A stretch of 64,000 nt of DNA from Lagopus muta (taxonomy: Eukaryota > Chordata > Aves > Galliformes > Phasianidae), in the NCBI RefSeq assembly GCF_023343835.1, contig NC_064472.1:10035469-10099468 (forward strand). Reading direction: 5' to 3'. Shown piece after piece: positions 35,576 through 46,777 of this stretch (position 1 is its first letter; every line of letters begins with the position of its first letter). Below the pieces are notes generated by a model that saw nothing but the letters and a program-made list of their open reading frames with translations, was not told the origin of the DNA and did no database searches. A program made the position numbers and the translations under genes.

Positions 35576-35790
35576 GCAGCTGTGTTCCGGCCGGGCCCTG
35601 CAGCTCCGCCAGCCGGTCCGCTCCCTCCAGTGTCCAGCAGCCGGTGCTCGCGGATCAGCAGTCCGCGCTGAACGCCGCAGGGCTGTCGCTGGGACGCAGC
35701 GCTGCTCGCTTCTGCCGCCAGGCGGCGCTCTGCCCTCCTCTCCAAGGTGACGCTGGCGGCGCGCGGGGCGTGTGATAGAAACGGAGTTCC
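35576..35790 (+). repeat. GC-rich block with CTCF-like motif, copy A
   Basis: About 215 bases starting GCAGCTGTGTTCCGGCCGGG and containing CCGCCAGGCGGCGCT (35,715-35,729). It recurs at 36,320-36,535 (744 bases on, including the right-hand tail) and at 48,049-48,213. Sequence type unknown; it is not a recognised CR1 or LTR end. Confidence 0.85.
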
Positions 35791-35797
35791 TAACAGA

Positions 35798-36484
35798 TAT
35801 CACAGCCCTGCGACCATCCATGGATCTCGGACTCTTCCTGTTCATTCCCCGCACTGTGTGTCATGGTACACAGGCACTTCGGGGAAGAAAAGGGAGCACA
35901 GAATGCAGATTTCCCTTGGCAGGACTCCAGGGGCCCCATGCAGCCCCCACTGCTTATAAACAGGTCCAAGCAGGACTGCAACAGCAGGCAGAGTGCAGCT
36001 CAGCCACGGAGCACCTCCATGCTGCCTCCTGCTCGGCCTCGGCCCCACGGCCCCCAGGAAGGTGAGCACGGCCGGCGTGCTGGGAGCCACGGTGCGCTCT
36101 GACGCTGGTCCCAGTGCAAGCTGCAGGGCGTGTGCAGGCAAAAGCCGGGCTCCAAAATGGCCCTCAGCCCTGGACACCACTCAACGAGCGTCCAGGCTGC
36201 TCTCCATGCTGCAAAGAGCGACCTGTGAAAAGGGGCAACAAGCACGATTCCCGAACGCCACATTCCTAAACGGACTCAAAGGTGCGGCGCGCAAGCAGCC
36301 GCACCCGGCCACCATGTCCGCAGCTGTGTTCCGGCCGGGCCCTGCAGCTCCGCCAGCCGGTCCGCTCCCCCCAGTGTCCAGCAGCCGGTGCTCGCGGATC
36401 AGCAGTCCGCGCTGAACGCCGCAGGGCTGTCGCTGGGACACAGCGCTGCTCGCTTCTGCCGCCAGGCGGCGCTCTGCCCTCCCC
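35798..36484 (+). repeat. 687-bp recent duplication, copy 1 (holds a truncated BBP fragment)
   Basis: This segment and 47,527-48,213 align without gaps at a fixed offset of 11,729 bases. By eye only about three bases differ (near 35,810, 36,118 and 36,374). Sequence outside both ends is unrelated, so the ends are sharp. Confidence 0.95.
36005..36176 (+). pseudogene. Truncated biotin-binding-protein pseudogene, copy 1
   Basis: Promoter, exon 1 and the start of exon 2 of a BBP-like gene. It keeps TATAAA (35,955-35,960), then an exon-1 match (GGAGCACCTCCATGCTGCCT) in which the BBP start codon reads ACG, a donor GTGAGC at 36,062, a shortened intron of about 53 bases, and an exon-2 match from 36,115 (TGCAAGCTGCAGGGCG) ending after CAGCCCTGGAC at 36,176, where homology to BBP stops. 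The remaining three quarters of the gene is missing and exon 1 carries an internal deletion, so it cannot encode a biotin binder. Confidence 0.85.
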
Positions 36485-36535
36485 TCCAAGGTGACGCTGG
36501 CGGTGTGCGGGGCGTGCGTTAGAAATAGAGTTGTT
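36320..36535 (+). repeat. GC-rich block with CTCF-like motif, copy B
   Basis: Direct repeat of 35,576-35,790, with the same motif CCGCCAGGCGGCGCT at 36,459-36,473. Copies A and B flank the truncated BBP fragment like bookends. Confidence 0.85.
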
Positions 36536-36539
36536 CAAT

Positions 36540-36925
36540 TACGGGATTAATTCTCGCTTGCAAAGCTGCAGTGGTTTTTGAATGTTGTGAATGGGTTTTG
36601 AATGTAGTATTGGTATAGTATTATGGACTAGACAGCATGTTGTAAAGCTATTCTGTTTGGATCAGAGAGCCTTAGCAAAAGAACAGAAGGCTTATCAAAC
36701 TTCAAAGAAGCCAGGGCCTCCACACAAGGCTGGATTGTCTCACTCTGTGGGTAGGTTCGGATGCAACAGGAAGGCATCAAGGTACTCCCCTCTATCTTTC
36801 TTCCAAGCTTATCTCTATCCAGGGTCAAGCAGGTGTCGAGAAATAATGGCTGGTTGCTGAGTGAGCAGATGTTACGATTTTAGTACCTATAAATTACTTA
36901 TAATCGGCATTCTCTTAATGAGCAT
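36540..36925. other. AT-richer spacer, nothing recognised
   Basis: Begins just after GC-rich copy B with an abrupt drop in GC. No gene or repeat family identified. Confidence 0.4.
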
Positions 36926-39255
36926 GCATCAGTGAAGACTTCACTGAAGGACTTCAACCGCTCTGATATTTGCTTGAAAAGCAGCACTGCCAGGCACACA
37001 CAGCCCAGGAGGTCCCTGCAGTGCGTGGAAGAAAACTTTCTGGCAAAGATCGTGGAGGAGCCAGTGAGGAGAGGTATGCCGCTGGATCTTACTGCTCCAA
37101 ACACCAGTTCCTCCCCAGCCAGTCCAGGAAGGACTGGTTGGGGATGTGAAGGCTGGGGGAAGCCTTGGGTGCAGTGATTGTGAGACTGTGGAGTTCAGGA
37201 TCTCGAATGGGAGAAATCAGGCAGTTTGTGGGATTGCAATCAGGACTACAGGGAGCCGACTTTGACCTCTTCAGGGACATGCTTGGAGGCCTCCCATGGG
37301 TTGGAGTGCTGACAAGCAAGAGGGACCCGGAGAGCTGGTTGTCATTCAAGCACCACTTCTTCCAAATTCGGGATGAGTGCATCTCTAAGACTAAGCAATC
37401 AGGCACAGGTGGCATGAGGCCTGCAGAGGTGAGCAAGGAGCTCACGGAAAGGCACTAATGGAAGAACAATGCCTCTGGAATGTGGGAGAAGGCTCTGGCC
37501 ACTTGCAAAGAAAATAGGAATGTTGCCAGGACATGCAGGGATGCCACAAGGATGGCTGAGACCCACTGGGAAGCGACCTCCCAGCCATGGACAACAAGAA
37601 GGGCTTCTTTAGTATGTCAGTAGCAAAAGGAAGACTGGGAGAACGTGCATCTGCTGCTGAATGAGGTGGGTGGCCTAGTAATGGAGGGCACCAAGAAAGC
37701 TGCATTGCTGCACAACTTCTTTACTTCATTCTTTCCTGCAAAGACTGCCCCTTGGGAATCCCAGAGCCTGGAGACAAGAGCATGGGCAAAGGAAGACTTC
37801 CCCTTGGTCATGAAGGATCTGATCAGAGGTCATGTAGGCTAACTCAACACAGATCCATGGGCACCAATGAGGTGCACACATGAGTGCTGAAGGAGCTGGC
37901 AGAAGTGACTGTCAAGGTGCTCTTGATCATCTTTCAGAGGTCAGGGAGAAACAGGAGAGGTGCCTGAGGACCATTTCCTCCAGAGGCCAATGTCATTCCA
38001 GTCTTTCAAAAGGGCAGGAAGGCAAAACTGGGAAACGACAGGCCGGTCAGCTTCACCTCTGTGCCTCGAAGGTAGCGGAACAACGTGTTCTGAATGCCAT
38101 CTCTAAACAATTAGAAGAGAAGAAGGTTATCGAGAACAGTCTCCATGAATTCACCAAGGGGAAATCACTTTTGGCCCATCTAATTGCCTTCTAGGATGTC
38201 ATCACCATCGGGGTAGTTGAGGGGAGAGCAGTGGATGTTGTGTGCCTCAACTTCAGCAAGGCTATTCACACTGTCCCCATAACATCGCGGTGGGCAAGTT
38301 TAGGAGGTGTGGGACAGGTGAGAGGACGGTGAGGGCCTCTCCACTGAGAACTGACTGGCAGAGCTGTCTAATGAGAGGGATGTCACTAGAGGAGCTCCTC
38401 AGGGGTTGGTTCTGTGCCTTGTTCAGCATCTTCTCCAGTGACCTGGATGACTGGTTAGTATGTGCCCTGAGCAAATCTTCTGACGATATGAAGCTGGGAG
38501 AAGCAGCTGGCATACCAGAAGGCTGTGCTGCCATTCAGCAAGACCTGTGCACACTAGAGAGCAGGGTGGAGAGGAAGCTTCTGATATTTAACAACGGCAA
38601 GTGTAGAGTCTTGCAGTGGGTGGGGAATAACCGCACACATCAGTACAGGTTGGGGGCTGTCCTGCTTGAGAAGAACTCTACAGAGAAGGACCTGTGGGTC
38701 CTGGAGGCCAAGCCGTGGGCCATGAGCCAGCAGTGTGCCTTCAGACCGAGGAAGCCAATGGTATCCTGAGGTTTATTAAAAAGAACGTGGCCAGCAGGTC
38801 GAGGGAGGTGATCCTTCCTCTCTCCTCTGCCCCGGCGAGGCCACGTCTGGAATACCAAGTCAAGTTCTGGGCTTCCCAGTTCAAGAAAGACTGAGAACTA
38901 CTTCAGAGAGTCCAGCAGAGGGCCTTAGAGATAATGAGGGGCCTGAAGCATCTCCTGTAGGAGGCACGGTTGGGAGACCTGGGGCCGTGCAGTGTGGAGA
39001 AGGCTGAGGGGAATCTTGTCAATGCCTACAAATACGTAGTGTGGGAGTCAAGTGGATAGGGCCAGGCTTTTTCCGCATTGTCCAGGGACAGACCAAGGTT
39101 CAGTGGTCGCAAACTGGAGCACAGAAAGTTCCATCAGAACATGAGCAAATCCTTCTTTACTTCAGGGGTGACACAGCACTGAAACAGGCTGCCCAGAGAG
39201 GATGTGAGCTGTCATTCTCTGGAGATATTCAGAATTCCACTGACACCTGGCAAAT
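36926..39255 (+). mobile_element. CR1 LINE, old partial copy (endonuclease end to 3' end)
   Basis: Frames carry CR1 ORF2 signatures in order: the ADFDLFRDMLGGLPW region near 37,260, the SWLSFKHHFFQIRDECI block, VLKELA near 37,885, FQKGRK near 38,000, CRVLQW near 38,600, SQQCAFRPRKP near 38,720 and [11 protein letters not shown] near 38,795. The reading frame is broken many times. The 3' end fades at about 39,255, next to the inverted GBA2 fragment. Confidence 0.85.
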
Positions 39256-39262
39256 ATATCTC

Positions 39263-39490
39263 ATGCTCTGACCTACCTCCTCTGCCCCTCACCACCGAGT
39301 CCACACTCCTGTCCTGTGCTCCTGACCCCGCTCACCACTCACGTATCATGTCTGTGGTCAGCAATGCCCCTGTTCTCAATGAGCAGTCATTGCTTCAGCT
39401 CTGTCTCCATCACCGCCTGCGGAAGGCTGGGGTTATTCGTGCAGCATCCCTGCAGTGTCCCTCCCCAGATGTTTCCCAAAACCCACCTGT
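39263..39490 (-). pseudogene. Inverted genomic fragment of GBA2 (exon 13 with flanking introns)
   Basis: The minus strand matches GBA2 intron 12, exon 13 and the start of intron 13 (about 25,745-25,965). Shared words on the plus strand include CCCTGTTCTCAATGAGCAGT, GTCTGTGGTCAGCAATGCCC and TCTGTCTCCATCACCGCCTG. Because intron sequence is included, it is a DNA-level copy and not a retrocopy. It is diverged (roughly 75-80% alike by eye), lacks all other exons and cannot encode enzyme. Confidence 0.82.
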
Positions 39491-40030
39491 TCAGTCAACG
39501 CTCGTGGATCCACCTGCCAGCCGAGCTGGTCCTGCCCAATCAAACATGCTATGGATCGTAGAAGATGAAGTCCCTGCAGTGCACCTGAAAAACATGCCGG
39601 GCAGGACAGCCTGGGTTATTCCTGCCACCGGTGGGGCTGCTTTTGCTCAAGGCATTGAGTGCACGTGGTGGGTAATGTGGAAGGATGGGAACATCCTGTA
39701 ATGCTTTGAGCAGTGTGATGCTAATTGCTATATAATATAGCTTGGCCCTCATTACTGGGGTTGCTATTTGCCTTGTTGATGGTTTTACAGCAATTTTACT
39801 CTTCCAGTTCTTTATCTCTGAAAGTGGTTTTTCTCTAATGTGTGGCAGCCAAAAAGCAAAGATGTGAATGAGGCGTGACTGTGAACGGAGGGATATTTCC
39901 TTCTGGTAGGAGAGATCTTATGTAAGTCTGGTAAGAAGGCACGGTCGTTTTTTTGAGTTGAAAGCCCCCTCCCCCCGTGGTACTGCTGCGGCCTCTGAAA
40001 TGCCCCAGTCTGTGTAGCAGCTTAGACTCC
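39490..40030. other. Spacer with left arm of an imperfect inverted repeat; possible retroviral origin
   Basis: 39,490-39,600 (CTGCCAGCCGAGCTGGTCCT and CCCAATCAAA) is the inverse of 40,530-40,640, with about 950 bases between the arms. The plus-strand text just after it resembles endogenous-retrovirus coding sequence in style, but I cannot assign it firmly. No gene is present. Confidence 0.4.
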
Positions 40031-40560
40031 TACAGTTGGGATCAGGTTTGCAATCGGAGCTCAGAAGTGAGGCTGAAGGGAAAGACAGACCACTGCTGCC
40101 TTTTCTCCCTTACAAGAAAGGGAGTGCTTCCTGGTACATGGGTCACCAGGAGGCCATAGGCTGATGGCCACAGAAATAAAACACACTTGTTTCAGGGAAC
40201 TACATTGAACCTATGAGAAAACGCACTGCAAACCGAGTTACATCTGCCTCCCTGGTCCAATGTTATGGAAGGAAAGTGTGAAAATTCACAACGATAGGGA
40301 CTGTAGAGCCCCAGGACAACTCTGATATTCATCGGCATTAAAATATGACACCCAAGATATTCAGGGATTTTTTCTTTTTCTGTAAACAATATTGTTTCCT
40401 CCAAGAAAAGCCAATCTGCTATTCTACCATAAACCCGCACGCCAGCCCTGAGCAAAAGGAGCCCATGTGCAGGTGGGCTTTGCGTCCTTCGCAGCCTCCT
40501 GCAGTGCAGGGGGTCCTGGGGCAGGTGTGAGCCCTCACCTGCACTGCAGGACTTCATCTC
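40030..40560 (+). repeat. Avidin upstream block, copy 1
   Basis: Collinear with 52,785-53,330, which lies upstream of the avidin gene. Shared words include AATCGGAGCTCAGAAGTGA, AAACAATATTGTTTCCTCCA, ATATGACA(C/T)CCAAGATATT and CCTGAGCAAAA. Similarity is moderate (about 75-80% by eye), much lower than between the genes themselves. Confidence 0.8.
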
Positions 40561-40649
40561 CTTCTGCAGTACGTAAGACTTTGATTGGGCAGGACCAGCT
40601 CGGCTGGCAGATGGATCCACAAGCGTTGACTAAGTGAGTGGGTTTTGCT

Positions 40650-41285
40650 AAGTGTGTGTGCTAATGTATGAGTGTCCCAGCACCCATTGCTCTCTGGGTA
40701 GTCTTTAACAGTCCATCAAATCATTCCCAGAGGCTGTACATGATAAGGGATGTGTGGATGCCATGCTTTCTGGCCCAGGTGTTCATGATGTTGTTTTGAA
40801 AATGATTCATTATCTGATTCAGTTCTTTCTCAGGTGCCATGTTGCCACAAGACTTGCTTTTCAAGACCCAGGATGGTGCTTTGGGCAGTGGCACGGAGCA
40901 CAGGATGCATGACCAGCCATCCCATCATTGCTCCCACCACTGTTAGCACGTGGTGCCTGCCATGACAGGCTTCTGGAAATGTGATAAAATCCAGCTGCCA
41001 GACCTCCCCATACGTAGATCTCAGCCATCATCCACCGTGCAAAAGAGGCTTTATGCACTTGACTTCCATAATTGCCACACGTCATTCACATTCACAGAAA
41101 GCCTGAGGAACAGTGTCCATGGATGAGTCCACCCCTCGATCCCACGCCCATCTGTATGTTGCATCTCTTCCTAGATGGCCTGACATGTCAGGAGCCCACT
41201 GAGCTACCAGTAGTTCAGCCTTTGTTCACCAGTCCAGACCTACCTGAAACCCTTGAATTCTGGAGGCCCGATCCATCTGCTAGTT
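40650..41285 (-). mobile_element. Endogenous retrovirus pol fossil, integrase part
   Basis: The minus strand shows retroviral integrase-like text in all-broken frames. Family is uncertain, most like class III (ERVL-like) elements. It is a broken remnant with many breaks, clearly old, without recognisable LTRs. It is the downstream half of a pol fossil whose RNase H part lies at 44,905-45,430; the CR1 at 41,290-44,900 was inserted between them. Confidence 0.6.
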
Positions 41286-41289
41286 ACCA

Positions 41290-44200
41290 TGGGATCAAAG
41301 AATCACAAGGTTGGAAACGACCTATAAGATCATCTAGTCCAACTGTCTCCTCATCACCATCGCCACCACAAGCACTAAACCACATCATGCAGCTCCTCAT
41401 CCAGATGCCTCTTGAACACTGCCAGGGACGGCGACTCCACCACCTCCCTGGGCAGCCATTGCAGTGCCTGACCACTCTCTGAGAGAAAAAGTTCTTCTTT
41501 ATGTCCAACCTAAACCTCCTCTGATACAACTTATGGCCATTGCCCCATGTCCTGCTCATTGCCTGGGAGAAGAGGCCAGATCCCTCTTCACCACAGCCTC
41601 CCTTCAGGAAGTTGTAGAGTGCAATGAGTTCTCCCCTGAGCCTCCTCTTCTCCAGACTGAACAATCCCAGCTCCCTCAGCTGCTCCTCATAAGGTTTGTG
41701 CTCCAGACCCCTCACAGTTTTGTTGCCCTTCTCTGGACACATTCCAGGACCTCAACATCTTTCCTGTAGTGAGGAGCCCAGAACTGAACACAGCACTCGA
41801 GGTGCGGCCTCACCAGAGCTGAGTACAGGGGGATGATCACCTCCCTGCTCCTGCTGGCCACACCATTTCTAATGCAGGCCAGGATGCCGTTGGCCTTCTT
41901 GGCCACCTGGGCACACTGTTGGCTCATGTTCAGCCGAGCATCAACCAACACCCCCAGGTCCCTTTCCTCTTCACAGTCATCCAGCCACTCATCCCCAAGC
42001 CTATAACGCTGCATGGGGTTGTTGTGCCCAAAGTGCAGGACCCGACACTTGGCCTTGTTGGACCTCATCCCATTCACCTCAGCCCAGCGGTTCAGCCTGT
42101 CTAAATCCCTCTGAAGGGCCTCTCTACCCTCATGCAGATCGGCACCACCTCCCAGCTTGGTGTCATCTACAAACTTACTGAGGGTGCACTCAATCCCCTC
42201 ATCTAGGTCATCAATCAAGATAATAAACAAGATGGGCCCCAGTACCGAGCCCTGGGGGACACCGCTTGAAATGGGTCGCCAGCTGGGCTTAGCTCCATTC
42301 ACCACGACCCGCTGGGCACGGCCCTCTAGCCAGTTCTTTACCCAAAGAAGTGTGTATCTGTCCAGGCCACGGGCAGCCAGTTTCCCCAGAAGAAGCCTGC
42401 AAGGGACTGTGTCAAAGGCTTTGTTGAAGTCTCAATAGCCTACATCAACAGCCCTTCCCTCATCTACCAGACTGGTCACCCAGTCATAGAAGGAGATGAG
42501 GTTGGCTGAGCACGACCTGCCTTTCACGAACCCATGCTGGATAGGCCTGATCCCCTGAACACCACACACATGCCGACAGCCCTGTAGTTCCCCGGATCCT
42601 CCTTATGGCCCTTCTTGAAGATGGGAGTCACATCAGCAAGCCTCCAATCCTCTGGGACCTCACCACTTAACCAGGAGCGCTGATAGATGGCCGAGAGCAG
42701 CTCAGCAATCACCCCGCCAGTTCCCTCAGCACCCAAGGGTGCAGCCCATCTGGTCCCATGGACTTGTGACAGTCCAGATGGAGGAGGAGCTCTCTGACTG
42801 TCTCCACTGGAATTGCTGGGGGCATATTCTGAGCAGCGTCCCAGACTTCCAGATCAGGGCATAAAATGCCCGGAGGATAACTGATCTGGCTATTAAAGGC
42901 AGATGTAAAGAAGGCATTGAGGATCTCAGCCCTCTCATCCTCAGTGACCACATTCCCTGCTGCATCAAGTATAGGATGAGAATTATCTTTGGTTCTTCTT
43001 TTGCTGTTAATATATTTACAAAAGGATTTTCTAATTGTCTTTTACTGCAGAGGCCAACCTGAGTTCAAGTTGGGCTTTCGCCTTCCTCACTTCTTCCCTG
43101 CATACCTTAGATACTTCTTTGTAATCTCCCCAACTCGTCTGTCCCTTCTTCCAGAGGATGTAGACTCTCTTTTTCTCCCTGAGTCTCAACAATAGTTCCT
43201 GGCTCATCCACACTGGTCGTCTTCCCCTATGGCTCGCCTTACGGCACTCAGCACAGCCTGTTCTTGTGCCTTTAAGATTCTGGTCTTGAGGAGTGTCCAG
43301 GCTTCCTGGACCCCTTTACCCTTGAGAAGCGACTCCTAAGGGACCAGCGCTACAAGCGCCCTGAACAGATCAAAGTCTGCTTTCTGGAAGTTCAAGAAGA
43401 TAGTTTTGCTGGTCACTCTTTTGACATCCCCAAGAATGGAGAATTCTACAATTCTGTGGTCACTCTGCCCAAGACAGTCCCCAGCCTTCACCTCTCCCAC
43501 CAGTCCTTCTCTGTTAGCAAAGACCAGGTCCAGCAGGGCACTGCCCCTGGTAGGCTCTCCTACCAGTTGTGTAAGGAAGCAATCTTCCACACTCTAGAAA
43601 CCTCCTGGACTGCTTCCTCTGCACTATATTATATTTCCAACATATATCAGGGAAGTTGAAGTCTTCCATCAGAACAAGTGCTGGCAATCGCGTGACTTCT
43701 GCGAGCTGCTCATAGAATGCCTCATCCAACTCTTCGTCCTGATTAGGTGGTCTATAACAGACCCCCGCCAAGATGCCGCCCCACAGGCCTTCCCCCTGAT
43801 CCTTACCCATAGACATTCCACTCTATCATTCCCAGCCCCAAGCCCTTCTACCTGAAACAGTCTTTAATATAAAGGGCCACACCACCACCCTTCTTTCCTC
43901 GTCTATCCCTTCTGAAGAGCTTGTAGCCATCTATCTCAGTACTCCAGTCATGGCAGTAGTCCCACCATGTTTCGGAAATAGCAACAAGGTCACGATTAGC
44001 CTGACTCACAATCATTTCCAACTCTTCCTGCTTGTTGCTCATGCTGCGTGCATTGGTATAGACACATTTCAGACGAGGCAGCCTCAAGGCGTGGGGTGAC
44101 CTCCTTGCCCTGGGCTCTCTCCTAGGATGATCCTGCATCAGCTCTCCAGTCACCTCCCCTTCAACTTCCAGCATCTGCAACCTGTTCCTTAGAGGGAGTT

Positions 44201-44900
44201 GTGGAGGCGGGCTAGGCAGGCGGGGATGTCTCTTGTGACACCGAGTCGGGACTCTTTTCCAACCTTCCTCATCAGTGAAGTCTGTCCAACTGTGACAGGG
44301 CAGGGCTCCACCACCTGTCTGGGGTTTTGTTCCCGGGGCCCTTCCCTCTGGTAAGCCAGTGCTCCACTCCACCAGTCGATCTCCCGCTCACACTCCCTGA
44401 TGGTCCTAAGTCTCTGCACCTCATCCTTGAGCTCCACCACCAGGCTGAGCAGCTCGTCCACCTGCTCACACCTCGCTCAGGTGAAGTCCCTGCCACTCTC
44501 CCCGGGCAGAAGTAGGCTCAGGCACTCCCGGCAGACAGCAACATTTCTCTGTAAGCTTTCCGTCTGCGTCGCCACGGTCTTCTTAGAATGAGCCCGCTGT
44601 CTAGAGGAGACCGTGTTTCAGCCTGTGGTCTCAGAGATTGCCAAGGAAAGCCGATCTCCTGAGCTAGGAGGGAGCAGAGCTCACAATTCTCACCACTGGA
44701 CCCAGCTCCCACACGCACAGATGTAGCGCCCTATGGGAAGCGTGGGCTGTGCTTGCTCGCAGAACCTCCCCTTTCTCAATGAGCAGAAACAATGGTTTCT
44801 CACCTGATGTGACTCCTGGTCACAGCTAGCTTCCCCCCTCTCAGGAGCTACTTAAGGCTTATTATCAAGTGCAAAGGTGTGAAGGTGCAAAGGTGAGGGT
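41290..44900 (-). mobile_element. CR1 LINE, nearly full length
   Basis: A 3.6-kb minus-strand CR1. The 3' end is at 41,290 (plus text AGAATCACAAGGTTGGAA). ORF2 parts read in order on the minus strand: endonuclease start LKCVYTNARSMSNKQEEL (about 44,060) and ISETWWDYCHDWSTEIDGY (about 43,950), ICWKYNIV near 43,640, DFDLFRALV near 43,370, IFKKGHKEDPGNYRAV near 42,590, the RT motifs [14 protein letters not shown] and [10 protein letters not shown] (42,255-42,160), and the C-terminal [18 protein letters not shown] region. The usual FADDTKL reads FVDDTKL. A coiled ORF1-end stretch (DELLSLVVELKDEVQRL) sits near 44,460. ORF2 is split into about half a dozen frames, so the copy is inactive. Confidence 0.93.
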
Positions 44901-44904
44901 GGGT

Positions 44905-45430
44905 GTTTAAACCATGCCGCTTATTTTGTTATTCTACAGTGGTCCAACTGAAAAACAGCCTTGTTCTCTCCCGGGGCAGCAGTCTTTCCACACTGCAGCA
45001 GCCCAGATGGGTTTGCCTCTGTGCAGGCTGTTGTTTTGCTTGCATTGCTTAGCCACTCCAAAAGGCTGCTGGCCACCAAACAGGAGTCAGTGCGGAGGTA
45101 GAGCTCTGGCCTTTTCTCATTTTCAGCAATGCCTACAGCCAGTTGGGTGGCCTCCACTTCTGCACCCTGGCCCATTTCACCTTCTCTTCAGCAGTTTCTG
45201 CAAGTCGTCACATAGGACTCTACCCAGCAGCCCTGCGTCTTCAGTGCCTGCACACAGTACGACAGGAGCCCTCAGTGAGCACGGCGTATTTCTTGTCTCC
45301 AATACTGTATTGCACAGTGGGGATGAATCAGCATGTGTCACCTCGTCCTCAAGTGATATTCCGAAGTTCCAGCTGGGTCTTGGACTTCCTGACCCCATCT
45401 CTGCAAGCTTCCTAAAAGACCTGCCAGCAT
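44905..45430 (-). mobile_element. Endogenous retrovirus pol fossil, RNase H part
   Basis: Minus-strand RNase H-like text (EVEATQLAVGIAE and LRTDSCLVASSLLEWL) identifies a retroviral pol remnant, same strand and correct order with the integrase-like part at 40,650-41,285. Broken, with several breaks, old, no LTR seen. Its right edge reaches the shared avidin promoter at about 45,462. Confidence 0.65.
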
Positions 45431-45465
45431 AATTTTGGGGTTGTGCTCACAACTGGAAAATTTGG

Positions 45466-45591
45466 ATGTGGGCTCACCCGGATTGCATAACACTGGGCAG
45501 AGTCAGAGATGGGAGCAATAAAAAGGCGAGAGAGCGTGCAGGAGGGATGAGTCCTGCCAGCAGCACACTCGGCTGTCCACCTGCTGCAGAG
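45466..45591 (+). promoter_or_regulatory. Core promoter of the avidin-related gene
   Basis: Almost base-for-base the same as 53,695-53,820 in front of the avidin gene. It holds a TATA-like AATAAAAAGG at 45,517 and a 5' UTR with GGAGGGATGAGTCCTGCCAG. An upstream ATGAG in the 5' UTR is out of frame with the gene. The homology to the other promoter starts abruptly here, at the edge of the retroviral fossil. Confidence 0.7.
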
Positions 45592-46736
45592 ATGGTGCAC
45601 GCAACCTCCTCCCTGCTGCTGCTGCTGCTCAGCCTGGCTCTGCTGGCTCCCAGACACTCTGCCAAAAAGGTAACGGGATGGGGCTGGGAGAGGGTGCCCC
45701 TGGGTGCCCACCCCTGCCTCCTGCCCGGCACTGAGTCCTTCCCTTCATCCCAGTGCTCGCTGACCGGGAACTGGATCAACGACCTGGGCTCCAACATGAC
45801 CATCGAGCCTGTGAACGACAAGGGCGAGTTCAGAGGCACCTACTACACAGCTGTAGCAGCCACGCCAAATAAGATCACGAAGTCACCGCTGCTTGGTATC
45901 CAAAACATGACGGTCTGCCAGCCCACCTTTGGCTTCACAGTCGGATGGACTTTTATAGGTGCTTCTTTCCCATCCTCCCTGCCTTGTCCCTGTTCCTCTG
46001 CTGCCCTTCCCTGTGACATCCCCTTTGTTCTACTGCTCTTCCCCACAACATCCCCTTTGCTCTCCTACCCTTCCCCACGATGTCCCCACTGGTCTCCTCC
46101 AGTTCTATATGGTGGCCCTGATGATCTCTCCTCCTCTCTGTGATGTCCCTGACGATTTCCTACCCATACCCGTAGTCCCCCCACTCATGCCCTGCCTCTC
46201 ATGGCCCCAGTGCTGCTCCATCCCTGCTGTGTTCCTAGCAGCCCCATCCCTTCCCCCAGAACTGTGGACTGCTGTCACCTCCTGGTCCCCAGGATCAGGG
46301 GAAGTGCTGGGGATGTCCCCAAGGGGCAGGGAGAGCTCAGATGAGTTGTCCCCAGGGCAGAGGGACCATGGCTCTGGCACTGCCCTGCTCTGTGTGGAGC
46401 TCATGACCCCACTCCCCTCATCTGCCCCTTTTCCTACAGAGACCACCACTGTCTTCACGGGTCAGTGCTTCATAAACGAGAACGGCGAGGAGATCCTGAA
46501 GACCATGTGGCTGCTGCGGTCAAATGTTACTAACATTGGTGATGACTGGAAAGCCACCAGGTGAGCCCAGAGCAGAGGCACAATGTCCCAGGCAGTGACC
46601 CAGAGGCTGTGCACTTACCACCTTACATGTCCCCTCTGTCCCCCACAGGGTTGGCAACAACAACTTCACTCGCCTGCACACAGAGAACATGGATGGCCCC
46701 ACAAGTCCCACGTCAGCAACAATGCTGGAGTGCTGA
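45592..46736 (+). CDS. Avidin-related protein (AVR-like), 4 exons, extended C-terminus
   Basis: Exons 45592-45669, 45754-45958, 46440-46560 and 46649-46736 give 163 residues: a signal peptide MVHATSSLLLLLLSLALL and a mature avidin fold starting AKKCSLTGNWINDLGSNMT. The loop GIQNMTVCQPTFGF is two residues shorter than in avidin and carries Cys58, as in chicken AVR1/3/6/7, where this cysteine makes inter-subunit disulfides. N12, S16, Y33, T35, T40, W70, F72, T77, F79, W97, W110 and N118 are kept, but Ser73 is Ile, Ser75 is Thr and Thr38 is Ala, so biotin contacts on the L5,6/beta side are altered. The usual stop after FTRL(H/R)TxxE is lost; the frame continues through former 3' UTR for about 14 residues (from NMDGPTSPTS) to TGA 46,734-46,736. 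AATAAA at 46,759-46,764. Confidence 0.9.
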
Positions 46737-46777
46737 CTCTGCTTGTGACATTCCTCCCAATAAAGCTTTGCCTCATG

